DNA of 64,000 nt, taken from the NCBI RefSeq assembly GCF_000196115.1, contig NC_005027.1, positions 3,596,001 through 3,660,000 of the forward strand, written 5' to 3'. The DNA comes from Rhodopirellula baltica SH 1 (lineage in GTDB: Bacteria > Planctomycetota > Planctomycetia > Pirellulales > Pirellulaceae). Made by a program: the position numbers and the translations under genes. Shown one piece after another: positions 9,138 to 17,632 of the stretch. The notes below the pieces were generated by a model that made no database searches, had not been told where the DNA came from, and saw only the letters and a list, made by a program, of their open reading frames with translations. Numbering within the stretch: position 1 is the first letter of the stretch; each line of letters starts with the position of its first letter.

Positions 9138-10571
9138 ATGCATCGCTTTACGATTGCGGTGTGCCTTGCCCTAGGCACATTCTTCCTGAACCTCTCCGCA
9201 TCCCAATCCTTCGCGGACGAACGCCCCAATATCATCTTCATCTTCGCAGATGATCTTTGCTTTGATTCCATCGCGGAACTTGGCAACAAGGAGGTTGAAA
9301 CCCCCAACCTCGATCGGCTCGCTCGCGAAGGCACGTCGTTCAATCACGCCTACAACATGGGCTCGTGGAGCGGTGCCGTTTGTCTGGCCAGCCGGACGAT
9401 GCTGAACTCGGGACGCTTTGTTTGGCAGGCGCAGGAAATTTACAACCAATCAGAAAGGGAACGCCAGGAAGGCCGCTGGTGGGGCGAGATAATGAAGGCC
9501 GCCGGCTACCGCACCTACATGACCGGCAAGTGGCATTGCCGGGCCAGCGCTGAAAATTCATTCGACGTGGTTCGAGACACCCGCCCCGGTATGCCCAAAG
9601 ATTTCCCTGAGGGCTACAACCGGCCCATCGAGGGACAACCTGATCCGTGGTCGCCTTCCGATCCCAAATGGGGCGGTTTTTGGGAAGGCGGCACGCACTG
9701 GAGCGAGGTCATCGCCAATCACTCCGATGACTTCTTCGCCGACGCGGCCAAGCACGATCAACCCACGTTCATGTACTTGGCCTTCAACGCCACCCACGAT
9801 CCTCGCCAAGCCCCACAGGAATACCTCGACAAGTACCCTACGGAAAACATCCTGGTACCTGCGAACTACCAACCTCTGCATCCTTGTGCGGAAGAGATTG
9901 GATGTGGACGCAACCTTCGTGATGAGCGTCTAGCACCGTTTCCACGAACCGAGTACGCCGTTCGGGTTCACCGTCGCGAATACTACGCGTTGCTAACTCA
10001 CATGGACGCAATGATCGGCCGCATTCTTGATTCGGTTGAGGCGTCCGGCAAAGCCGACAACACGTGGATCTTCTTCACCGCCGACCACGGCCTCGCCGTT
10101 GGCCAACATGGTCTTCTTGGAAAGCAAAACCCCTATGACCACAGTGTCCGAGTGCCGTTCCTTGTCAAAGGCCCCGGAGTCAAAGCGGGCGGTCGAGTTG
10201 AAGAACCGATCTACCTGCAAGACGTGATGCCAACGACGTTAGAACTGGCAAAGGTTGAGAAACCCGAACATGTCGATTTCCACAGCGTGCTTCCCTTGAT
10301 GGACGGAGGCGTCACTCCATACCCAGCAATCTACGGCGCCTACCTCAACCTACAACGCAGCATTCGCACCCCCGAGCACAAACTCATCGTGTTCCCCAAA
10401 GCCAAAACGGTGGAACTGTTTGACATGCGGAACGATCCCGGCGAGCAAACCAACCTGGCCACGAACCCCGCCATGCAACCGATCGTCAAACACCTCTTCG
10501 AGCAACTTCAAGGCTTGCAAGAAGACCTAGGCGACACTCTCGAACTCACCGATGACCTGATCGGATCGTAA
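9138..10571 (+). CDS. Exported sulfatase
   Basis: Formylglycine-dependent sulfatase of 477 aa. A signal peptide (residues 1-26, ending SFA-DE) is followed by the metal-binding start RPNIIFIFADDL (D38, D39). The signature is C82-L-A-S-R86, which fits C-x-P/A-S-R, so the Cys is available for conversion to formylglycine. TGKWH and the second metal motif FFTADHG are intact. The C-terminus has the usual ELFDMRNDPGEQ block. Choline-sulfatase or heparan-type relatives share such features, but the substrate cannot be assigned. The stop codon overlaps the first base pairs of a REP-like palindrome. Confidence 0.93.
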   Translation: MHRFTIAVCLALGTFFLNLSASQSFADERPNIIFIFADDLCFDSIAELGNKEVETPNLDRLAREGTSFNHAYNMGSWSGAVCLASRTMLNSGRFVWQAQEIYNQSERERQEGRWWGEIMKAAGYRTYMTGKWHCRASAENSFDVVRDTRPGMPKDFPEGYNRPIEGQPDPWSPSDPKWGGFWEGGTHWSEVIANHSDDFFADAAKHDQPTFMYLAFNATHDPRQAPQEYLDKYPTENILVPANYQPLHPCAEEIGCGRNLRDERLAPFPRTEYAVRVHRREYYALLTHMDAMIGRILDSVEASGKADNTWIFFTADHGLAVGQHGLLGKQNPYDHSVRVPFLVKGPGVKAGGRVEEPIYLQDVMPTTLELAKVEKPEHVDFHSVLPLMDGGVTPYPAIYGAYLNLQRSIRTPEHKLIVFPKAKTVELFDMRNDPGEQTNLATNPAMQPIVKHLFEQLQGLQEDLGDTLELTDDLIGS

Positions 10572-10592
10572 AAAGGTGTCAGGTACCTTTTT
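10570..10592. repeat. REP-like palindrome after sulfatase stop
   Basis: AAAAAGGT and ACCTTTTT form an 8-bp inverted repeat around a 7-base centre, and the inner GGTACC is itself palindromic. It sits on the stop codon of the sulfatase and could act as a rho-independent terminator in both directions. The compact A/GGT..ACC/T design resembles short dispersed palindromic units more than an ordinary GC-rich terminator. Confidence 0.5.
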
Positions 10593-10927
10593 GGAAAACT
10601 AGGCAAAATGCCACGTCGAAATCCCGTCCAACCATTGGCTGAGACCGACATAAATTGTCGTCGGTACCCAACGTATACATGTCGAAGTATTCGGCCAGGG
10701 TTGCCACGCCTGGAATGGCGTCGTCTATCTCAATTTGCGTTGCAGAGCCGAGGGCCTCGTTGCATGCCCCTGGTTGGGCATCGAAAATCCAGTTGAATCA
10801 CTGAATCGGTGGGGCATCTGAGTTTTCTTTTTGCCAGTTTCGCTATACGTGATAGGCGTCGCGTCCTTCGTCGCTGCCAATTGATGCTGCTTCGTCAACA
10901 CAGTCCTAGAACAACGGCTTGAGCATT

Positions 10928-11174
10928 AGCAGGCTGTAGATTTAGTCGCATACCGAATGACAATCATTAGCCGTTGGGCGTTAGCCCCGGTTGGCGTCGA
11001 ATCAACCGCCGCTAACGCAGGTCGGCAGGAATGATCGGGTAGAACCTCACGTAGGCGAGTCTCTCTGAGACTCGCAAATGACAGCGTCTCGGAGAGACGC
11101 CGCTACGTGATCAGGCCCAATGACTCTCGCTCACGTGCTTAACGCGGTGCGGCTCAATAAATCAACAGCCTGTT
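10928..11174. mobile_element. MITE-like non-coding element with terminal inverted repeats
   Basis: A 247-base segment bounded by imperfect 17-bp inverted repeats: 10928-10944 (AGCAGGCTGTAGATTTA) and 11158-11174 (TAAATCAACAGCCTGTT), which pair except at two positions. Inside lies a nested palindrome (11047-11110) with two hairpins. There is no ORF for a transposase. I could not see a clear target-site duplication. The design suits a non-autonomous mobile element moved in trans. Multi-copy status in the genome is expected but not testable here. Confidence 0.5.
11047..11110. repeat. Nested double-hairpin palindrome
   Basis: Outer stem TCACGTAG (11047-11054) pairs with CTACGTGA (11103-11110). 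Inside are two perfect hairpins: GCGAGTCT/AGACTCGC (11055-11062 / 11068-11075, 5-base loop) and GCGTCTC/GAGACGC (11084-11090 / 11094-11100, 3-base loop). As RNA or single-stranded DNA it would form a three-way junction. Confidence 0.7.
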
Positions 11175-11368
11175 AGTTCACGCGTACGGGCGTGAGCAAT
11201 TTCCAGTTCATTGAAAGGATCAGGTCAGTCATAGCGGTCGGCCTAATGGCACGGCTGTGCAGATCACCAGAGACCGCCCACAACCTGCAAGCTTACCATG
11301 TCGCCTACCACCAGTTCTTCATTGTCTCGATTGCAAGCATTGGTCCGCCGCTACACGGAGTAGAATCA

Positions 11369-11878
11369 TCACCGAATCTCGATTTTGGCGGAAGGGTTTT
11401 CGGCTTTATTCAAGGCAAAGAATTCAACTGCATACTCTTCTGACGCGAACTCATAATCAGTGGATGCGCTTCCGGATGTCACATCGAACGATCTCGGGAC
11501 AAAGAGCTCAAAAGCGATGTAGGGCACCAAAGCAATCAACGCCAATCCTCCAACGGCAAACTTGCGTGTCAGCCGATTCCATTCGTCGAAATGCGGCATT
11601 GCGGCGAAAACCGCAACCCCAACAACGAGCCAACACACAACAGTCCGCCCCCAACGTTGAAAATAGAATCGGGGTTTGCAGGCACTGCACAATGGGAACT
11701 CAACTCGCGACCATCCAAAGAGATAAAGAATTGGCATCAAAAATACCGCGAGCGGGTTTTGTGCATTCGTGTTGATCTTTGCTGTCGATGTAGGCAGGCA
11801 ATGACAAACCACACAGCGATCTGGAAAGACCGGCATAATTCGCTTCGGAAGTCTTACGTCAGTTGATAAAGCCATCAT
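11369..11878 (-). CDS. Small membrane protein with paired CxxC motifs
   Basis: Not a recognised family. The 169-170-aa product has two Cys pairs, CVVCHC (about residue 23) and CSAC (about 65), spaced like a split zinc ribbon, and three hydrophobic stretches (about 41-57, 80-96, 107-125) long enough to span the membrane. The start is at one of two adjacent ATG codons (11878 or 11875), with a TTG just before them. It follows the lipoprotein gene by about 65 bases in the same direction. A role is unknown. Confidence 0.65.
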   Translation of the reverse strand: MMALSTDVRLPKRIMPVFPDRCVVCHCLPTSTAKINTNAQNPLAVFLMPILYLFGWSRVEFPLCSACKPRFYFQRWGRTVVCWLVVGVAVFAAMPHFDEWNRLTRKFAVGGLALIALVPYIAFELFVPRSFDVTSGSASTDYEFASEEYAVEFFALNKAENPSAKIEIR

Positions 11879-11944
11879 CAATCCAATTTTGCGGACGGTA
11901 CCGTTCTGCAGGCTGCCGGGAACGCCCCAGCCATTGCCAAACGA

Positions 11945-12487
11945 TCACCACTGCCGCCCCGTTGCAACCAATGCCTCACCATGCTTCTCGACGCCAATAA
12001 CCGCACGTGTAAAGGCAACCAATTCAGATGCATCGGAAAAATCGAGTGCGGTCTGGATGTGAACAACGCGACCGTTCGCTATCCAAACGAGTTCACCCCA
12101 ACCTCCGAGTTGGCCAACATACCGACCCTCGTCGCGTATTGGCCAGCCAGGAAGGCTACTTAAAGGGCGATAGTCGTCGCAAACTTCACCAAAGTTGATG
12201 AAATGAAATCCAATCGATGAGTTTTCATGGTCAGACTGCCAAGCCAAAGTAAATTCTGCGAAACGATCAATCTGCGGACGCATGGGTGCCCATGGGACAT
12301 AAACAAAGACGACGGCGTTCGGTGATTGTGCAGCGTTCTGAACAGCCATTTCAACTTCGCTTTCAGACATCCTATGAGTCGCTTCGAAGAATTGCCGTAA
12401 CACTTCGACACTCGTGCGATCATTTCTTGGCATGCAGCCGCAAGCCATCAAGCAGCAAAGAACGGTGAGAAGTGATAACGGCTTCAT
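11945..12487 (-). CDS. Putative lipoprotein, possibly thioredoxin-like
   Basis: 180-aa product with a lipoprotein signal peptide: hydrophobic LSLLTVLCCLMAC followed by GCMPRN, giving lipobox LMAC with lipidated Cys at about residue 16. After a helical segment comes VVFVYVPWAPMRPQI, which resembles the beta-strand plus active-site turn of thioredoxins (normally a WCGPC motif), but both redox cysteines are missing. This is a weak similarity judged by eye. It lies just upstream of the small membrane protein gene in the same direction. Confidence 0.6.
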   Translation of the reverse strand: MKPLSLLTVLCCLMACGCMPRNDRTSVEVLRQFFEATHRMSESEVEMAVQNAAQSPNAVVFVYVPWAPMRPQIDRFAEFTLAWQSDHENSSIGFHFINFGEVCDDYRPLSSLPGWPIRDEGRYVGQLGGWGELVWIANGRVVHIQTALDFSDASELVAFTRAVIGVEKHGEALVATGRQW

Positions 12488-12910
12488 TCTTCATTCGATG
12501 AAATGCGGATGGCGGCAACAGTCTGAATGATTGCAAAAACCGCGACCATTGCCGCACCGAATCATCACGTTGATACTCGTCGTGGTCCTGGATGATCAGC
12601 ACGTGTCGAATACGAACTGGAAGCAGTGGATAGGCGACCCAATATAGCATCGAAAGTACTGCAGGTATTAGCGACAACCAACACGGGCTTTCAAGCGGGT
12701 TTGGAGTTGAGAACCCTCAATTGCATAAACCACGACTGGCGACCACCTTGTTTGTCTCAGGTTCCATCGAGCCCCCCCAGCCAAGTAATCGTCATGTCCA
12801 GGCACGATTGAGACTTGGTGACGAATCCGAGTTGCATATTCGGCCAGAAACGCTTCGGGCGATCGGTGTTTGCACGTGGAGTTGCCAGATTTTCGGTGGC
12901 GGACGGGCAC
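12420..12910 (-). pseudogene. Possible frameshifted gene remnant
   Basis: Two minus-strand open frames (12668-12910 and 12420-12677) overlap in different frames. The upstream one ends soon after RWSPVVVYAIEG. The downstream frame, read from about 12713, continues with GFSTPNPLESPCW and then a hydrophobic segment (LSLIPAVLSMLYWVAYPLL). Joining them with a single-base shift near 12710 gives one plausible membrane-associated protein. The 3' end overlaps the lipoprotein gene by 68 bases, which also argues against an intact gene. I do not recognise the family, and this may be chance. Confidence 0.25.
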
Positions 12911-12961
12911 ACGCTCATTGACGGTTTCTCGACCGTCCTGTTTACGAAACGGATTGCGTAT
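12488..12961. other. Weakly coding intergenic stretch
   Basis: 474 bases between the lipoprotein gene and the transporter gene. Apart from the possible frameshifted remnant on the minus strand I see no credible gene, RNA or terminator here. Confidence 0.4.
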
Positions 12962-14014
12962 TCATTCCGCCTTCTTTGCTGGCCAAAGCGCCAGCAAGTT
13001 GGCGAAGATCAGGATGGTTCCGCCGAGTATGAGTTCAAAGGTCAACGTTTCACTTGCGTACTGCACGGAACACCAAACACTGAGCAATCCAGGAATGAAC
13101 ATGGCCCAGGTGGACGCCATCAGTGGTTCCAGGGTGTAGAGCACCGATGCTTGCGTTGGTGACACGCTGGGTTGAAACCGATTCATCAGCGAGAACGCAA
13201 CCAAAGACGGGAAGATCGAAAGCAACACGATTAGCACATAAAACCTGGGTTGGATCGTCAATGCGTACCAACCAGAGCTTGCTGCATCACTTGCCGTAAT
13301 CTCTGGGATGCTGGGCTGAATCAGCGCAAAGAACAGCAGCGCTGACACGGCGGTTGTTCCAAACATGGAAGGTGTGAACGCAAGCGAATCCAACCGCTTG
13401 CCAAACCAGTCGACAGCAACGATCTGGCCGCTGAAGAACAGCACAGCCAGCAGGGTGAGCGTGTCACCGGTTTTCCATTGCCCGAGTCCATCGCGTGCAA
13501 AACTCAAGCCGCCGTCGTTCCACTGCAGCAATCCAGTCAGGATCGCCACACCAACCAGGGAAACTCCTGCGGCGATCAGAACAATTGGTCGTGGTCGTTG
13601 TTTTTCAAAGAGCGTCGCAAGAATGGGTGTCCAAACCACAGCGAGGCTGGTCAGGAACCCACTGCGAGACGCGGGAATGGTCGACAGTCCGGAAACCTGC
13701 AACACCATGCCGACGACGAACAAACACCCGATTGCGATTCCGGCCAGGAAGTGTGACCAGCGGACTCGCCTCATCACGCCCTGGCAACAGATCGCAAACA
13801 TTGCGAATGCCAACGTGAATCGCAAGCCGATCATCCACGCGGATGCCGCGGCCCGGAAAGCTCCGGAGGCCGTGTGCTCATCCACGCCGAAGTGTTCGTC
13901 AGCGAGAAGGTTCAACGCTTTCATGAATGGGAACGAAGATCCCCACAAAACGTTGACGACGACCAACGCCAGAACAGCACGACGATGCGAGACCAACTGG
14001 GCTGATTCTGACAA
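12962..14014 (-). CDS. EamA/DMT-superfamily transporter
   Basis: Inner-membrane permease of the drug/metabolite transporter superfamily. The 350-aa sequence has about ten hydrophobic segments in two repeated halves; the N-terminal VVNVLWGSSFPFMKAL and the second-half LYTLEPLMASTWAMF are EamA hallmarks. The start is a TTG at 14012-14014; the N-terminal helix must be included and no ATG is available. It begins 12 bases after the DUF1501 gene, so it is probably the last gene of that operon. The substrate is unknown. Confidence 0.9.
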   Translation of the reverse strand: MSESAQLVSHRRAVLALVVVNVLWGSSFPFMKALNLLADEHFGVDEHTASGAFRAAASAWMIGLRFTLAFAMFAICCQGVMRRVRWSHFLAGIAIGCLFVVGMVLQVSGLSTIPASRSGFLTSLAVVWTPILATLFEKQRPRPIVLIAAGVSLVGVAILTGLLQWNDGGLSFARDGLGQWKTGDTLTLLAVLFFSGQIVAVDWFGKRLDSLAFTPSMFGTTAVSALLFFALIQPSIPEITASDAASSGWYALTIQPRFYVLIVLLSIFPSLVAFSLMNRFQPSVSPTQASVLYTLEPLMASTWAMFIPGLLSVWCSVQYASETLTFELILGGTILIFANLLALWPAKKAE

Positions 14015-14026
14015 TGGTAGCTAACA

Positions 14027-15334
14027 TCAGGCAAGAAGTTCGGGGATGGGATCGTCGTCGCCCCCGATCTTAAAGGGACGTCCGTTAGGCGCGAAGAACT
14101 CCTCATCCAAGGGCAATCCAGCTGCCGCAGCGATCGTCTTGTTGAACGACGAAACGCTGACCGGGTACTCGTCGACATAACCGCCATGCTTGTCCGATGC
14201 TCCAAGGACTTGCCCACCCTTGATCCCGGCACCCGCCAACAAGCTGCAGAACACTCCTGGGTGGTGATCACGACCCGCGTTTGCATTCAGCTTCGGCTTG
14301 CGGCCGAATTCGGTCGTCAAAACCACAAGCGTTTCATCCAGCAATCCCTTCGAGTGAAGGTCGCGAAGCAAAAAGCCCATGCCGTCATCGACCTGAGTCG
14401 CCTTCTCGTCCAGACGCGAATAGAGGTCTTGGTGCATGTCCCATCCGCCGAAATTAACTTCGACAAACCGAGCTCCTGATTCCACCAAACGACGCGCGAG
14501 CAAACAGCCTTGGCCAAATGAATTGCGTCCGTAGGCGTCGCGAATCTTTGCGTCTTCTTCGTTCAGATCAAAAACCTTCAAATGCTCGCTACCCATGAGC
14601 TTGCGAGTCTCCAGGTAGAGCTGATTGTAGGCTTCGACGTCGTTGTTATCCCGCTGTGATTGGAATGATTTATCGAACCGATTCGCCAAAGCCAAACGTC
14701 GATAGAACAGTTTCTCATCCAGATACTTCGGCAACTTGATGTTTTGCAAACCGGAGTTCGCATTCGCAATCGGAACGGGCGAGAGTGCCGGCGGTAAAAA
14801 GCCCGCACCTGGATGCCGGTTGCCGCTGCCGATCAGGAAGTTGCCTGGCAATTCCTTGTTTGCGCGACCTTGTCGATCCACCATCCATGCCCCCATGCCA
14901 GGATGCTGAATGGAATTGATCTGTTTGTAAGCTGTCCGCATCAGATAGCGGCCCTGTTCGTGAGCCCCGGTTTCTGTCGACAAGGATCGAACGGTCGCAA
15001 TTGCGCCCGCCAGATACGACAGCTTTGGAAATCGGTCGCCAAACTGAATGCCAGGGACTCGCGTTGAGATCGGCTTGGTTTCCCCCGCCTCTTCCACGCC
15101 TTCTTTCGGGTCAAAGGTATCCAAGTGCGACATCGCACCATCCATGAACAGATAGATGATGTGTTTTGCCTTTTTAGCGGATGCCGTCGCCGCGTGCGCT
15201 CGGCTCTGAGGTGACAACTCATCCCACCAAGGTCCACCTAGCATGCCACCGGCGAACGACACGCCGAGCGTTTGCTTTGCCAATCGCTTAATGAATCGTC
15301 GTCGATCTTCCAGGGTGAATTCAATTCCGGCCAT
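14027..15334 (-). CDS. DUF1501 protein, Tat-exported
   Basis: Exported protein of the DUF1501 family, distantly related to alkaline phosphatases and sulfatases. The 435-aa product has an N-terminal twin-arginine-type signal (RRRFIKRLAKQTLGVSFAGG), then KHIIYLFMDGAMSHLDTFDPK, GGWDMHQDLY and TTEFGRKPKLN, all typical. DUF1501 genes in planctomycetes are regularly paired with DUF1549/DUF1553 genes, as here (86 bases upstream). The biochemical role is not established; a secreted hydrolase is inferred. Confidence 0.92.
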   Translation of the reverse strand: MAGIEFTLEDRRRFIKRLAKQTLGVSFAGGMLGGPWWDELSPQSRAHAATASAKKAKHIIYLFMDGAMSHLDTFDPKEGVEEAGETKPISTRVPGIQFGDRFPKLSYLAGAIATVRSLSTETGAHEQGRYLMRTAYKQINSIQHPGMGAWMVDRQGRANKELPGNFLIGSGNRHPGAGFLPPALSPVPIANANSGLQNIKLPKYLDEKLFYRRLALANRFDKSFQSQRDNNDVEAYNQLYLETRKLMGSEHLKVFDLNEEDAKIRDAYGRNSFGQGCLLARRLVESGARFVEVNFGGWDMHQDLYSRLDEKATQVDDGMGFLLRDLHSKGLLDETLVVLTTEFGRKPKLNANAGRDHHPGVFCSLLAGAGIKGGQVLGASDKHGGYVDEYPVSVSSFNKTIAAAAGLPLDEEFFAPNGRPFKIGGDDDPIPELLA

Positions 15335-15420
15335 GATTCGATCTCGTGGGGGCTGAACCGCAACGCAGGCGATGAGTGGGATGAGGGGTGAAAAGAAGCA
15401 TCAATTGGTGCCAGGTCGTG

Positions 15421-17376
15421 TCACTGGACGAACAGGAATTCTCGAGTATTGAGCAATGCCCAAATGATGTTTCCGTAGCCGACACCGGTCTGGTTCTGAC
15501 TTGACAATTCGCGAGAAGCGAGAATGCGATCTTCCGTCGATGGCTTGCGAGTTAGAACGCTTAAGAAGATGGCGTCGATCCGATTCTTGACGTTGTTCAC
15601 TTCCAACACATTGTCAACCAACGCCGATCCGGGCTCCAGCATCACGTGAGTGATTGGTCCGTTGAACATGGCCAAGATCTGCGGCACGGTGGCTTCGTCT
15701 TGAGAACCATTGATGACCTCCCGGTCGCCCTGTCCGAACTGACGCAGAAAGTGATCCGCAGGCAATGGTGCTGGCAATTCGCTCGCACGGCACAACACGT
15801 TGCGTTGATAGGCGTGTTGATTGAGATTCCGTTTGTAGGTGGATGCAAAATAGGTTTCCTTGAATTTTGCAGATCGTCGCTGGACCTCCTCAAAATCGAC
15901 TTTGGAGAAATCCAGGTCCATCACGGGTTTCATCTCCTTGGCCGTTGGACGTTGGAACGGCCACGGGTTGTCGACCGCTAGTGTCAAGATTGAGTCCCAA
16001 ACCTGTTCGGCCGTCATCCGCCGAACGGTGGGTCCGGGGAAGTAGTACAGGTCCCCATCGGTGATGTCATAATCGACTGCTTTGCGTTGATAGGTTTGGC
16101 TATACAGCACAATGCGTGTCAGTTCTTTCAGATCAAAACCGCGGCGAACCAACTCTTTACACAAGTAATCCATCGCGGCTTCGTTGACGCATGGGTTCTC
16201 ATCCCGGAAGTCATCCACGGGATCGACGAAGCCAACTCCCATCAGACGCTTCCAAAGGCGGTTCACAACGGTTTGGCTGAACCGAGGATTTTCGGGGCTG
16301 GTTACCCAGGCGGCAAATTGCTCGCGCGGGGTGGATTTGGCAGCGGACGATGGGATCTCTCCCCAAAGCACCTTTGGCTCGACGAAATCCTTTGGCTTGG
16401 CGTCGCGATAGGCGTAGTCGTGAGGCAAACGCAAACGTCGAGGTCGCTCACTGACGATGTAAGTGTTCGCTCGCGCGATGCGTTGAAACTCACCGGGCAC
16501 TCGCCCCTTTTCGTATCGCTTCTTTCCTTCGTTGATGAGATCGTTCGCAGGGTTCGTCTTTTCATAGCCGGGATCGCCTTTCCGCATCCGCGTGCTGGTC
16601 CCGGCGGTGAAAGCAGCCAATTGATAGAACTGGTACTGCGACCACTCATCGAATGGGTGATCGTGACACTGTGCGCATCCGATTTGAGTCCCCAGAAAAA
16701 CTCGTACCGTGTTATCGATGTATGGCAGCGGCATTCCATCGTCACGGAGCTGGAAACCGACGGCTGGGTTGTCCCAGACTTTGCCGTCAGCCGTCAGCAT
16801 CTCGTACACCCATTTGTCGTACGGTTTGTTCTCGGCGATCGATTCCTTGATATATCCATTGTAAGGATCCGCTACCAAGTTGGGCTGAGGACGATCCACC
16901 AAACGCAGCGTGTCTGCCCACCAGTTGTACGTGTGACTGACGTAGTCCGGGCTGGAAAGCAATTGATCGATCAGTTCCTCCCGACGATCACTGGATTTCG
17001 AGGAGAGGAACTGTTCCGCTTCTTGCAAAGTTGGAATGCGACCAGCGACGTCCAAATAGATCCGACGCAGAAAGACTTCGTCGCTGGCCAATTCTTCGGC
17101 AGCGATTCCTTCGGCCAGCAATTCTCGCTCGATGAAGGTGTCCAGTTCGTTTGCCGCGTAGCGAATCTCATCGCGGCTGGATTGCCGGACGGGAGCGACG
17201 TCCATGTCCACCGGCTTCTTCGTGCGAACGCTTTCTGGTAGCCGAATCTTCGTTTGTGTGTTTGGCTTTTTGACGTTTCTCTGGTTCGCTCGTTGGGCGT
17301 CCGCATTGGGTCCGCCAACGCAAACGAGGAAAAACACTACCCAGATCAGACACTTCGAACCGCCTCGGTGACACAT
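15421..17376 (-). CDS. DUF1549/DUF1553 secreted protein
   Basis: Large secreted protein of the planctomycete DUF1549-DUF1553 family. I chose the ATG at 17376 because it is preceded by GGAG with 8-base spacing and opens a normal signal peptide (CLIWVVFFLVCVGG, ending near ADAQ). An open frame extends 24 codons further upstream without such support. Domain order: DUF1549 (about residues 70-280), including the single CxxCH-like motif CAQCHDHPF that could bind haem, then DUF1553 in the C-terminal part with RMTAEQVWDSIL and LNTREFLFVQ. It is first in a leftward operon with DUF1501 and the EamA transporter. The function of the family is unproven. Confidence 0.9.
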   Translation of the reverse strand: MCHRGGSKCLIWVVFFLVCVGGPNADAQRANQRNVKKPNTQTKIRLPESVRTKKPVDMDVAPVRQSSRDEIRYAANELDTFIERELLAEGIAAEELASDEVFLRRIYLDVAGRIPTLQEAEQFLSSKSSDRREELIDQLLSSPDYVSHTYNWWADTLRLVDRPQPNLVADPYNGYIKESIAENKPYDKWVYEMLTADGKVWDNPAVGFQLRDDGMPLPYIDNTVRVFLGTQIGCAQCHDHPFDEWSQYQFYQLAAFTAGTSTRMRKGDPGYEKTNPANDLINEGKKRYEKGRVPGEFQRIARANTYIVSERPRRLRLPHDYAYRDAKPKDFVEPKVLWGEIPSSAAKSTPREQFAAWVTSPENPRFSQTVVNRLWKRLMGVGFVDPVDDFRDENPCVNEAAMDYLCKELVRRGFDLKELTRIVLYSQTYQRKAVDYDITDGDLYYFPGPTVRRMTAEQVWDSILTLAVDNPWPFQRPTAKEMKPVMDLDFSKVDFEEVQRRSAKFKETYFASTYKRNLNQHAYQRNVLCRASELPAPLPADHFLRQFGQGDREVINGSQDEATVPQILAMFNGPITHVMLEPGSALVDNVLEVNNVKNRIDAIFLSVLTRKPSTEDRILASRELSSQNQTGVGYGNIIWALLNTREFLFVQ

Positions 17377-17632
17377 CGTGTCCACTCCGAAAAAAACAGA
17401 AATCAGAAAAGATGGCATCGTGCTTCGTCCCCCTCTATCATAATCCACCGACCTGCGAGCAACCGGCCAATCAGACGCTCAGTTTGCTCGCTGATTTTCG
17501 CTCCCCCCCTCCCAATCCCACCTTTGCAACGACCGGTTGCACAGCGATCTCGAAAAGCCTCCGGTGCTATTGGCGTCGCCGGCACTTCGGACAAAGATTG
17601 CCGCCACTCATTCAAACGCATTCCCACTGACT

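Larger units (their letters stand above)
10593..11368. other. Gene-poor accessory region
   Basis: About 775 bases without a credible gene; the open frames here are short and compositionally arbitrary. The right-hand part (10928-11174) is a MITE-like element listed separately. I see nothing recognisable in 10593-10927, apart from short CCAGG/CCTGG inverted repeats. Confidence 0.5.

Noticed and set aside
15400-15420. Second copy of the GGTGTCAGGTACC-type palindrome
   Set aside because: The sequence near 15403 (GGTGCCAGGTCGTGTCA) shares a few bases but lacks the inverted repeat.
16087-17241. 384-aa open frame antisense to the DUF1549 gene
   Set aside because: Shadow frame; the opposite strand encodes a clear DUF1549/DUF1553 protein.
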